In this document: positions 7,964-16,637 of the stretch, piece after piece
Position numbering within the stretch: position 1 is the first letter of the stretch
Layout of the letters: each line of letters starts with the position of its first letter
NCBI GenBank assembly: GCA_004356555.1
Contig: SMWY01000126.1
Span: 1-24,623 of the forward strand
Source: Candidatus Dadabacteria bacterium
Lineage (GTDB): Bacteria > Desulfobacterota_D > UBA1144 > Nemesobacterales > UBA2774
DNA: 24,623 nucleotides
Direction: 5' to 3'
Position numbers and translations under genes: made by a program
Notes under the pieces: model-generated
What the model was told of the DNA's origin: nothing
Databases searched by the model: none
What the model saw: the letters and a program-made list of their open reading frames with translations, nothing else

Positions 7964-9371
7964 ACTTAAAGAAGAGTGCGGTGTTTTTGGCATATACGAT
8001 AACATCGAAGCCTCTAACCTAACTTATCTAGGACTTCATGCCCTTCAACACAGGGGACAGGAGAGCGCCGGAATTGTCACTTCAGACGGGACAAATCTCC
8101 ACAAGCACCGTGATATGGGCCTTGTGTCCGACATTTTTTCAGAAGAAGTTTTAGCTGATCTTCCGGGGAAAAATGCAATCGGCCACGTACGTTATTCAAC
8201 CACAGGCTCGAGCCAACTCAAGAATATGCAGCCTATTGTTATAAACTATTCCAGAGGTCCTCTAGCTATTGCACACAATGGAAATTTAACCAATGCAAAA
8301 ACGCTGAGGGATGAACTAGAGGGAGATGGCGCAATATTTCAATCTACTACAGACACCGAGGTCATAGTACATCTGATCGCAAGATCCAAAGAGGAAAAAC
8401 TAGTAAAAAGAATTATCGAAGCTCTTATTAGATGTAAGGGAGCGTATTCTCTGATGTTCCTAACTCCGGAATATATGATAGCAGTAAGAGACCCCTATGG
8501 TTTTAGACCGCTAGCAATGGGTAAATTGGGGAACTCTCCGGTATTTGCCTCTGAAAGCTGTGCATTTGATCTAATAGAAGCCGAATATATAAGGGAAGTT
8601 GAGCCTGGAGAGATAATTGTAGTGAGCCAGGACGGGATTGAATCCTTCAAACCCTTTAGCGAAGTTAAGCATGCATACTGTGTTTTTGAATATATATATT
8701 TTGCAAGACCCGACAGTTTCCTTACGGGAAGAAATGTTTATCAGGTTAGAAAGGAACTTGGTAAACAACTAGCCAGAGAACACCCCGCGGACGTCGACAT
8801 TGTAGTAGCCGTACCGGATTCGGGCGTTCCATCTGCTATGGGCTTTGCTGAAGAGACAGGGCTTCCGCTTGAGTTAGGACTTTTAAGAAGCCACTATGTG
8901 GGAAGAACTTTCATCGAGCCCCAACAATCTATACGGAACTTTGGAGTCAAGTTAAAATTAAATGCGATAAGGGAAGTACTAAATGGTAAAAAAGTCGCAA
9001 TTATTGACGACTCGATAGTAAGGGGAACAACGAGTAGAAAAATTGTGAAAATGATAAGATCAGCCGGGGCAAAAGAGATCCATGTGAGGATCAGCTCACC
9101 TCCTACTAAGTTCTCTTGTTACTACGGTATCGACACACCTGTAAAAGAAGAGCTTATAGCGAACGCTTTAGACACTGAAGAAATAAGGAAGTACATAACC
9201 TCTGATTCTCTTGGATACTTAAGTCTTGAGGGAGTAATGAGCGCTGTTGAAATTTCTAAAAAAATAAACGGGAAAGAGCACTTCTGTGATGCATGCTTTA
9301 CCGGCAAATACCCGGTTGAATTAACCGACCAGAAAACAATATACGAACAGCTCGGGCTTTTTGATGGGTAA
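7956..9371 (+). CDS. purF: Amidophosphoribosyltransferase (glutamine PRPP amidotransferase), Fe-S type
   Basis: Catalyses the committed first step of purine synthesis: PRPP plus glutamine gives phosphoribosylamine. The 471 residues begin with a 7-residue propeptide (MPKLKEE) before the nucleophile Cys8 of CGVFG, which must become the N-terminus by self-processing. The Ntn-type glutaminase domain (8 to about 235) includes HRGQESAG and GHVRYSTTG. The phosphoribosyltransferase domain carries the PRPP loop VAIIDDSIVRGTTS (about 346-359). Four cysteines at 242, 388, 444 and 447 match the 4Fe-4S ligands of the Bacillus-type enzyme, giving oxygen sensitivity; the E. coli enzyme lacks the propeptide and cluster. 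Translation is probably coupled to purL, whose stop it overlaps. Confidence 0.97.
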   Translation: MPKLKEECGVFGIYDNIEASNLTYLGLHALQHRGQESAGIVTSDGTNLHKHRDMGLVSDIFSEEVLADLPGKNAIGHVRYSTTGSSQLKNMQPIVINYSRGPLAIAHNGNLTNAKTLRDELEGDGAIFQSTTDTEVIVHLIARSKEEKLVKRIIEALIRCKGAYSLMFLTPEYMIAVRDPYGFRPLAMGKLGNSPVFASESCAFDLIEAEYIREVEPGEIIVVSQDGIESFKPFSEVKHAYCVFEYIYFARPDSFLTGRNVYQVRKELGKQLAREHPADVDIVVAVPDSGVPSAMGFAEETGLPLELGLLRSHYVGRTFIEPQQSIRNFGVKLKLNAIREVLNGKKVAIIDDSIVRGTTSRKIVKMIRSAGAKEIHVRISSPPTKFSCYYGIDTPVKEELIANALDTEEIRKYITSDSLGYLSLEGVMSAVEISKKINGKEHFCDACFTGKYPVELTDQKTIYEQLGLFDG

Positions 9372-9390
9372 GGAAGAAACCTTCAAAGAA

Positions 9391-9698
9391 TTACCATCTA
9401 TAATCTGATGAATTGATACCACGACAACATGGATCATTCGCTTGCCATGGAATGTCACCTTGCACAACTTTTTCGTCCGATGTTATGGTAGTTACTCCAT
9501 CTTTTCTTATCAAATCACCTACTATAATTGCCCACTCACCTGCGGGTTATTGTCGGGAAGTACTTCCAATACTTCTTTTTGGATTTTTTCACCGTTAAGT
9601 GCACAAATTTTAACTTCCGTCTCCTTGGTATTTCCAGTGAAAACAGAAACTAGTAATATGAAAATAACCGTTAGAGAAACTGCTATCTTGAATTTCAT
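9391..9698 (-). pseudogene. Frameshifted gene for a small secreted protein, unknown function
   Basis: The ATG at 9698 opens a frame with a good signal sequence (MKFK, then hydrophobic IAVSLTVIFILLVSVF) followed by a Lys/Glu-rich mature part. That frame ends early, but the adjacent frame takes over at the C-run at 9544-9546 and continues as protein-like sequence (GEWAIIVGDLIRKDG, then VVQGDIPWQANDPCC) to the stop at 9391-9393. Adding one C to the run joins the halves into a 102-residue protein with cysteines at 32, 91 and 92. In the second frame a stop codon lies immediately before the junction, so neither frame alone encodes the whole. A single-base deletion, either real or a read error, is the simplest reading; no classical slippery heptamer is present. 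It lies 41 nt downstream of valS on the same strand and converges on purF. I do not recognise the family. Confidence 0.6.
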
Positions 9699-9739
9699 CT
9701 GTTATCTTCATCGAATTGAAATACTTATACCTAAGAAAT

Positions 9740-12445
9740 CTATTGTATTTCATCTAACTTAGAAAGTACTTCTTCGAGCTTCTTTTTTTGAGTGGAAAAT
9801 TCCTCGAATTTTTCCTTCTCCTTCTCTACTACATCTTCCGGAGCACGATCGAGGAATTTCGAATCAGAAAGTTTCTTTTCGGTTTGTTCTAGGTCCTTAG
9901 TAATCTTTCCAAGTTCTTTTTTGATTCTTTGAGATTCTTTCTTTATATCAATTAAACCTTCAATAGGCAAGAACACTTCAACCCCTGAAATTACTTGGGC
10001 TATAGCTTTTTCAGGCTTGTCACTTTCTACTAGCTCAATACCTGAAAGTGATGCCAGGTTTATTATGGAACCCTTATTAGATGTTATATAATTTTGAACA
10101 ATATCATTATCTGGAAGTAAGATTACGCTTACCCTCTCTGAAGGATGGAGACCGACTATGGCCCTAAGACCCCTTATCGCAACTACTATATCCTTTATAA
10201 ACTCAACCTCATCTTCTGCGTCTTTATAAACCTCACCCTCGTTAAACTCGGGAAAGGCGCTAACAACTATGCTATCCGCTATCTCATCATCTACTCCTTT
10301 TATATGAACACCAAAGCTCTTTAGTCTTTGATATAGCTCTTCACTAACGAAAGGAGCAATAGGATGAAGCAGTCCAAGTGCAGTTGTCAAAACCTTGACT
10401 AATACACTTCGGGTTCTCTGTTTATCCCCTTCGTTCTCGCCGTAAAGCACTGGTTTTACAAGCTCCAGGTACCAATCGCAGTACTCAGCCCAGAAGAATT
10501 GATAAATCGAACTGGCCGCTTTATCAAATTCGTAGCCTTCAATAGATTGCTCAACTTCCCTTATAGTACGGTTGAGTTTAGTAAGTATCCACTTATCAGA
10601 AGTAGAGAGTTCTTCACCGGACGGAATTAAATCCGCTTTATAACCCTCTAAATTCATTATTATGAATCTTGAAGCATTCCAAATTTTATTTATGAAGTTC
10701 CTGTAGCCCTGAATTACCGGCATTGAGAGTTTTATATCTCTTCCCTGAGTAGCAAGAGCAGTCAGACTAAACCTCATTGCGTCAGCTCCGTACTCATCAA
10801 TTACCTCAAGGGGATCAATAACATTTCCCTTCGTCTTACTCATCTTCTGCCCCTTCTCGTCTCTGATAAGCCCGTGAATATAAACTTCCTTAAAGGGCAC
10901 ATCCCCCATGAACTTAATTCCCTGCATAATCATACGAGCAACCCAGAAAAAAATAATATCAAAACCAGTCACTAAAACGCTAGTCGGATAGTATTTCTCA
11001 AGATCAGGATTTACCTCGGGCCAGCCTAAAGTAGAGAATGGCCATAGCCCGGATGAAAACCAGGTGTCAAGAACATCCGGATCTCGTACAAGATCTACAT
11101 CTTCGCCGTAATGCTCCTTAGATGCCTGAAGGGCTTCTTCCTCTGACAACTTAACAAATACATGACCGTCAGGCCCATACCAAGCGGGGATCTGATGACC
11201 CCACCAGAGCTGCCGCGATATACACCACGGCTCAATATTACGTAGCCATTCAAAATAAGTCCTTTCCCAGTATTTAGGTATAAATTTAACTCGCCCGTCT
11301 TCAACACAGGAGATCGCTTCTACAGCAAGCATCTTGGCGTCCACATACCACTGATCCGTAAGCCAAGGCTCAATTATAACACCCGACCTATCTCCGTAAG
11401 GAACGGTATGAACTGTATCCTCAATTTCCTCTAATAAACCTTGCCCCTCCATATCTTCTATAATTCGTTTTCTGGCTTCAAAACGATCAAGCCCCCTGTA
11501 AACTTCAGGCACGTTATCGTTTAAGTGCGCTGTAGAGTCAAAAATATTAATCATTTCAAGGTTTTGTCTCTGCCCGACCTCAAAATCATTGAAATCGTGT
11601 GCAGGTGTTATCTTCACAGCCCCCGTTCCCTTTTCAGGGTCACTGTACTCGTCTGCAACAATAGGGATTTTACGCCCAACAAGAGGGAGTATGGCGTTTT
11701 TACCGACAAGGTGTTTATATCGTTCATCCTGAGGATGAACAGCTACACCAGTATCTCCTAACATTGTTTCAGGCCTTGTAGTAGCTACTGTAATAAATTC
11801 GTTGCTATCTTCTATCGGGTATTTTAAATGCCAGAGATTTCCTTTAGCCTCTCGCTGTTCTACCTCCAAATCAGAAATTGCAGTGCAAAGTTTGGGGTCC
11901 CAGTTAACTAGCCTCTTATCTTTATAAATCAAATCCTGGTCGTATAGATCTACAAATACCTTTCTAACTGCATTTGAAAGGCCCTCATCCATTGTAAATC
12001 TTTCTTTGTCCCAATTGGGTAGTGCTCCTAGGCGTCGGAGCTGACGTGTAATCGTATCACCAGACTCTTCTTTCCACTGCCAAACACGCTCTAAAAAAAC
12101 GCTTCTTCCTAAGTCAGTCCTTGATGTACCCTCTTTTTCCAGCTCCCGCTCGACCATCATCTGAGTAGCAATACCGGCATGATCAGTACCCGGAACCCAG
12201 AGCGCATCAAAACCCTTCATCCTCTTATAGCGAATAAGAATATCTTGAAGTATATTGTTGAGAGCATGACCGATATGAAGCGAGCCAGTTACATTTGGAG
12301 GAGGAATTACTATAGTAAAGGGTGGTTTGTCACTCGAAGATGATGATTTGTAGTATCCTTTCTCAACCCACTTCTTGTACCACTTCTCTTCAACCTTTGT
12401 TGGATCATAAACCTTGTCCATTTCGGTTTTAGGGTTTTCAGACAT
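9740..12445 (-). CDS. valS: Valyl-tRNA synthetase
   Basis: Class I synthetase charging tRNA-Val and editing misactivated threonine. At 901 residues it is typical for bacteria (about 880-950). The Rossmann catalytic core has PPPNVTGSLHIGHAL with HIGH at 57-60, and the second signature occurs as KMSKT (about 533-537) in GQKMSKTKGNVIDP. The editing (CP1) insertion includes TTRPETMLGDTGVAVHP and TPAHDFNDFEVGQRQ. An anticodon-binding helical domain follows, and the last 70 residues (about 830-901) are a Lys/Glu-rich coiled coil, the ValRS tRNA-binding arm. The ATG at 12445 is used; the Shine-Dalgarno sequence is weak. It follows rpoC by 77 nt on the same strand, separated by a strong hairpin (12484-12511). 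Confidence 0.97.
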   Translation of the reverse strand: MSENPKTEMDKVYDPTKVEEKWYKKWVEKGYYKSSSSSDKPPFTIVIPPPNVTGSLHIGHALNNILQDILIRYKRMKGFDALWVPGTDHAGIATQMMVERELEKEGTSRTDLGRSVFLERVWQWKEESGDTITRQLRRLGALPNWDKERFTMDEGLSNAVRKVFVDLYDQDLIYKDKRLVNWDPKLCTAISDLEVEQREAKGNLWHLKYPIEDSNEFITVATTRPETMLGDTGVAVHPQDERYKHLVGKNAILPLVGRKIPIVADEYSDPEKGTGAVKITPAHDFNDFEVGQRQNLEMINIFDSTAHLNDNVPEVYRGLDRFEARKRIIEDMEGQGLLEEIEDTVHTVPYGDRSGVIIEPWLTDQWYVDAKMLAVEAISCVEDGRVKFIPKYWERTYFEWLRNIEPWCISRQLWWGHQIPAWYGPDGHVFVKLSEEEALQASKEHYGEDVDLVRDPDVLDTWFSSGLWPFSTLGWPEVNPDLEKYYPTSVLVTGFDIIFFWVARMIMQGIKFMGDVPFKEVYIHGLIRDEKGQKMSKTKGNVIDPLEVIDEYGADAMRFSLTALATQGRDIKLSMPVIQGYRNFINKIWNASRFIIMNLEGYKADLIPSGEELSTSDKWILTKLNRTIREVEQSIEGYEFDKAASSIYQFFWAEYCDWYLELVKPVLYGENEGDKQRTRSVLVKVLTTALGLLHPIAPFVSEELYQRLKSFGVHIKGVDDEIADSIVVSAFPEFNEGEVYKDAEDEVEFIKDIVVAIRGLRAIVGLHPSERVSVILLPDNDIVQNYITSNKGSIINLASLSGIELVESDKPEKAIAQVISGVEVFLPIEGLIDIKKESQRIKKELGKITKDLEQTEKKLSDSKFLDRAPEDVVEKEKEKFEEFSTQKKKLEEVLSKLDEIQ

Positions 12446-12483
12446 GTTAATTTATATAAGATTCGGAAAATAATTTAGATTCA

Positions 12484-12511
12484 GGGATTAGGGTCATTTG
12501 ACCCCAATCCC
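12484..12511 (-). terminator. Strong hairpin between rpoC and valS, possible terminator or processing site
   Basis: The gap holds a near-perfect inverted repeat with two 13-nt arms around a 2-nt centre. In RNA from the minus strand the one non-Watson-Crick position is a G.U wobble, so the stem is continuous; in plus-strand RNA it would be an A.C mismatch. This favours a role in the minus-strand rpoC-valS transcript. The sequence after the stem on that strand is only mixed A/U, not a clean U-run. By contrast an excellent T-run (ATTTTTATTTTTT) follows it on the plus strand, which could stop antisense transcription. A bidirectional terminator, a partial attenuator or an RNase III cleavage site are all possible. 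Confidence 0.5.
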
Positions 12512-12522
12512 ATTTTTATTTT

Positions 12523-15500
12523 TTATTCTTCTTCAACAGCAGTAGCAGTTGGAACCGGTACTTCAAGTACAGGAACTTCAACATCAATGTTTCTATATAT
12601 AGGAAGTCCAGTACCTGCGGGTATAAGCCTTCCCATAATAACGTTTTCTTTTAGACCTCTTAGGTAGTCATATTTCCCTTCACAGGCAGCCTCAGTAAGA
12701 ACCCTAGTTGTTTCCTGGAATGATGCAGCTGAAAGCCAACTGTCAGTGCTTAATGAAGCTCTAGTTATACCAAGAAGAAGGGGCTCAGCAGAAGCTGGTC
12801 TCCCACCTTGTTCAACAACTCTTTCATTCTCTTCAAAGAAGATGATTTTCTCAACAGCTTCACCTACGAGAAGTATGGTATCGCCCGGGTCTTTAATTCT
12901 TACCCTTTTCAGCATCTGTCTTACAATGGCTTCAATATGTTTATCGTTTATTTTAACTCCCTGGAGTCTATAAACCTCCTGGATTTCATCAACCAGATAA
13001 CGAGTTAGCGCACGTTCCCCTAGTATTCTTAGAATATCGTGCGGATTAACTGACCCGTCAACGAGCTGATTCCCAGAAGTTACCTGCTCTCCTTCTCTAA
13101 CAAGAACGTGCTTACCCCTAGGAGCCAGATACTCTTTAGGCTCTCCGACCTCTGGGGTTACAATAACCCTTCTCTTTCCTTTAACATCCTTTCCATATGA
13201 GACAATTCCATCGATCTCCGTCAAAACAGCAAGATCCTTAGGAAGTCTTGCCTCAAATAGCTCAGCTACCCTTGGGAGTCCACCGGTTATGTCCTTGGTC
13301 TTTGCAGTTGCCCTAGCAATCTTAGCAAAGATATCACCTGCACTAACCTCGTCGCCCTCATTAACTTCTATGATAGCCCCTATAGGTAGTGAATATTGTA
13401 TATTTTTCCCTTCATCGGTCTTAATTACAAGACCTGGATGAACATCTAAGTTTTTAGTTTCAATTACCACTTTCTTATAAATACCAGTAACTTCATCAAC
13501 TTGTTCTTTTAATGTTATACCTTGTTCCAAATCGACAAATCCTACCGTTCCATTAAACTCAGAAATGAAAGGTGTCGTGTAAGGGTCCCATTCCGCAATA
13601 AGGTGACCCTCTTTTACTTTTTCCCCTTCGGCTACTTTAAGTTTCGCTCCAAGGGCTAAAGGATATCTTTCTCTTTCGTAACCCTTATCGTCCAATATTA
13701 TCAGAGTACCGGTACGATTTACTACAACAAGGCTTCCGTCCTTACCTTCAACCGTTCTTATTCCGCTGAATTTGATAACGCCCTCGTGTGTATTCTCAAG
13801 CGTGCTTTCAGCAGCCCTCTGACTCGCAGCACCACCTATGTGGAAAGTTCTCATGGTAAGCTGAGTTCCAGGCTCCCCAATTGATTGGGCAGCAATAATA
13901 CCAACGGCTTCACCTATGTTTACAAGCTTACCGGTAGCGAGGTTTCTTCCGTAACATAAAACACACACACCAACACGTGTTTCACATGTGAGCACGGATC
14001 TGATTCTGACCTCGGTAAGGCTCCCCGCTTCGTCAATTTTAGAGGCTGCTTGCTCATCTATTTCATGATTGGCTTTTACAATAACCCCCCCGCTTACGGG
14101 ATCCACTATATCTTCAACCGTTACCCTGCCAAGTACCCTTTCCCCAACTCTCTCAATAATTTCCCCCCCTTCAACCAAATCACTAACCGTAATTCCCTCA
14201 GTAGTGCTACAATCATATTCTTTTATCATTACTTCCTGAGCTACGTCGATTAACCTTCTTGTCAAGTAACCGGCATTCGCTGTTTTAAGCGCGGTGTCAG
14301 CTAACCCCTTTCTAGCTCCGTGAGTAGAAATAAAATACTGAAGAACTGTAAGACCTTCACGGAAATTAGAAGTAATAGGAGTCTCAATAATTTCACCTGA
14401 TGGTTTCGCCATCAGCCCTCTCATTCCCGCAAGCTGACGTACCTGAGTCTGACTACCTCTAGCCCCTGAGTCAATCATCATATAAATCGGATTAGAGCTT
14501 GGCCCTTTCCTGATGTTCCCCTCAAAGTCCTTAACCTCTTCAAAAGTAATGCCATCCATCATCTCCTGAGCCACGTCATCACTCGTACGTGCCCAGATAT
14601 CAATTACCTTATTATATCTTTCTCCGTCGGTTATAAGCCCTTGGGAGTACTGATTCTGTACCTTTACAACTTCATCCCGGGCTTTTTGTAACATTTCTTC
14701 TTTCTTCTCAGGTATTACCATATCATCAATCGCTATGGAGATACCCGCTTTTGTGGAGTACTTAAATCCTAAAGTCCTCATACGGTCTGCCAGGATCACA
14801 GTACTTTTTCCTCCGCAGACCCTGAAACAACTATCCACAAGATCTTCAGACGCCCTTTTAGTCATTACCCTGTTAACCAATTCAAAAGGGATACCATCGG
14901 GCATTATGTCGTAAAGGAATACTCTTCCAACCGTGGTTTCATATATTTTGCCATTAATTCGTATCTTTATCTTTGCGTGGATTCCAACATCAGTAGAATC
15001 GTAGGCTACTTGCACTTCTTCTATGCAGGAAAAGATCTTTCCATCACCTTTGTCAAAAGCCTTATCCTTTGTCATGTAGTAAATGCCAAGAACTATGTCT
15101 TGTGTGGGCAGAATTATAGGTTTCCCATGAGCAGGAGATAATATATTGTTTGTAGACATTACAAGTGTTCGACATTCGGTCTGAGCCTCAATCGACAGTG
15201 GCACATGAACCGCCATCTGGTCTCCGTCAAAGTCCGCGTTAAATGCGGGGCAGACCAAAGGATGGATTTGAATGGCTTTATCTTCAATAAGTATTGGCTC
15301 AAAGGCTTGAATACTGAGCCTGTGAAGTGTGGGAGCACGATTTAAGAGGACGGGATGCTCTTTAACTACTTCATCCAAAGCGTCCCAGACAATCGGAGCC
15401 TCTTGTTCTACTAATTTTTTAGCAATTTTGATTGTCGCCGCAGCTCCCCATTTTTCAAGCTTCTGGTAGATAAAAGGTCTGAAAAGCTCAAGACCCATTT

Positions 15501-16608
15501 GTTTAGGTAATCCACACTGATGGAGCTTGAGATCAGGTCCTACGGTAATAACAGAACGGCCTGAGTAATCAACCCTCTTTCCTAATAAGTTTTGTCTGAA
15601 CCTGCCCTGTTTCCCTTTAATAATATCACTTAGACTTTTCAGCGGACGGTGATTATGACCAAGTACCGGCCTACCCCTACGCCCGTTCTCCAAAAGTGCA
15701 TCAACAGACTCTTGAAGCATACGCTTTTCATTTCTGACAATAATATCAGGAGCGCCTAACTCTAGTAATTTACTTAGTCGATTATTTCTATTAATAACAC
15801 GTCTGTATAAATCGTTAAGATCAGATGTTGCAAACCTTCCACCATCAAGTGGCACAAGGGGTCGCAGGTCCGGCGGAAGAACAGGAATTCTTGTAAGAAT
15901 CATCCACTCCGGACGATTCTTGGATTTCCTAAATGCTTCACTAATTCTAAGCCTTTTTGATATTCGAGCTCTTTTTATTGGAGATGAGGTGTTCTTCATT
16001 TCAAGGCGCAGTTCTTCAGAAAGCTCAACAAGATCTATCTTCTTAAGCATCTCCCTTACGGACTCGGCACCCATACCAATTTTAAAGCTATGACCGTATT
16101 CTTCAACCGCTTTCCTGTATTTATCCTCACTAAGTATTTCCCCAAATTTTAGAGGAGTCCCGCCTGGATCAATAACTACATAAGATTCATAGTAAAGGGC
16201 CTTTTCCAAGTCTTTAAGGGTCATATCAAGCAGCATGCCGATCCTAGACGGAATGCTTCTCAAGAACCAAATGTGGGCAACAGGTGAGGCTAGCTCTATA
16301 TGGGCCATTCTATTTCTTCTTACTTTGGAAGAAATAACCTCAACCCCGCACTTCTCACATGTGATTCCTCTGTGCTTTAGCCTCTTATACTTTCCGCAAG
16401 TACATTCGTAATCTTTTACAGGTCCGAAAATTTTCGCACAGAACAAACCGCTTCTTTCCGGCTTGAAAGTTCTGTAATTTATAGTCTCTGGTTTTTTTAC
16501 TTCTCCGTTAGACCATTCTTTGATCTTTTCAGGAGAAGCTATCGATATCTTTACCGCAGAATACTCAGAAGGGTTTTTAGGCTTCTCAAAAAGGGTATCT
16601 ACGTCCAC
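12523..16608 (-). CDS. rpoC: DNA-directed RNA polymerase subunit beta'
   Basis: Largest catalytic subunit of RNA polymerase. The N-terminal zinc ribbon uses Cys69, 71, 84 and 87. The catalytic Mg-binding loop NADFDGDQMAVHVPLS starts at about 456. A second zinc site is formed by Cys at about 801, 874, 881 and 884 (CETRVGVCVLC). The trigger-loop region AAQSIGEPGTQLTMRTFHIG is followed by about 190 residues of sandwich-barrel sequence before DITGGLPRVAELFEAR, the insertion typical of Gram-negative proteobacteria-like polymerases. Length 1361 is slightly short of the E. coli subunit. The start codon is GTG, supported by an excellent Shine-Dalgarno AGGGAGGT five nt upstream. The gene begins 29 nt after the rpoB stop in the same operon. 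Confidence 0.98.
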   Translation of the reverse strand: MDVDTLFEKPKNPSEYSAVKISIASPEKIKEWSNGEVKKPETINYRTFKPERSGLFCAKIFGPVKDYECTCGKYKRLKHRGITCEKCGVEVISSKVRRNRMAHIELASPVAHIWFLRSIPSRIGMLLDMTLKDLEKALYYESYVVIDPGGTPLKFGEILSEDKYRKAVEEYGHSFKIGMGAESVREMLKKIDLVELSEELRLEMKNTSSPIKRARISKRLRISEAFRKSKNRPEWMILTRIPVLPPDLRPLVPLDGGRFATSDLNDLYRRVINRNNRLSKLLELGAPDIIVRNEKRMLQESVDALLENGRRGRPVLGHNHRPLKSLSDIIKGKQGRFRQNLLGKRVDYSGRSVITVGPDLKLHQCGLPKQMGLELFRPFIYQKLEKWGAAATIKIAKKLVEQEAPIVWDALDEVVKEHPVLLNRAPTLHRLSIQAFEPILIEDKAIQIHPLVCPAFNADFDGDQMAVHVPLSIEAQTECRTLVMSTNNILSPAHGKPIILPTQDIVLGIYYMTKDKAFDKGDGKIFSCIEEVQVAYDSTDVGIHAKIKIRINGKIYETTVGRVFLYDIMPDGIPFELVNRVMTKRASEDLVDSCFRVCGGKSTVILADRMRTLGFKYSTKAGISIAIDDMVIPEKKEEMLQKARDEVVKVQNQYSQGLITDGERYNKVIDIWARTSDDVAQEMMDGITFEEVKDFEGNIRKGPSSNPIYMMIDSGARGSQTQVRQLAGMRGLMAKPSGEIIETPITSNFREGLTVLQYFISTHGARKGLADTALKTANAGYLTRRLIDVAQEVMIKEYDCSTTEGITVSDLVEGGEIIERVGERVLGRVTVEDIVDPVSGGVIVKANHEIDEQAASKIDEAGSLTEVRIRSVLTCETRVGVCVLCYGRNLATGKLVNIGEAVGIIAAQSIGEPGTQLTMRTFHIGGAASQRAAESTLENTHEGVIKFSGIRTVEGKDGSLVVVNRTGTLIILDDKGYERERYPLALGAKLKVAEGEKVKEGHLIAEWDPYTTPFISEFNGTVGFVDLEQGITLKEQVDEVTGIYKKVVIETKNLDVHPGLVIKTDEGKNIQYSLPIGAIIEVNEGDEVSAGDIFAKIARATAKTKDITGGLPRVAELFEARLPKDLAVLTEIDGIVSYGKDVKGKRRVIVTPEVGEPKEYLAPRGKHVLVREGEQVTSGNQLVDGSVNPHDILRILGERALTRYLVDEIQEVYRLQGVKINDKHIEAIVRQMLKRVRIKDPGDTILLVGEAVEKIIFFEENERVVEQGGRPASAEPLLLGITRASLSTDSWLSAASFQETTRVLTEAACEGKYDYLRGLKENVIMGRLIPAGTGLPIYRNIDVEVPVLEVPVPTATAVEEE

Positions 16609-16637
16609 GTTTTACCTCCCTTTATATTTTGAAATAA

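Noticed and set aside
9538..9552. Programmed ribosomal frameshift in the small secreted-protein gene
   Set aside because: A -1 shift would join the frames, but the junction has no classical X XXY YYZ slippery heptamer and I see no downstream stimulatory hairpin; a one-base deletion in a C-run is simpler.
9442..9762. 106-codon plus-strand frame between purF and valS
   Set aside because: It overlaps the minus-strand secreted-protein gene, whose signal peptide and two-frame continuity are far better protein-like evidence, and runs into the end of valS.
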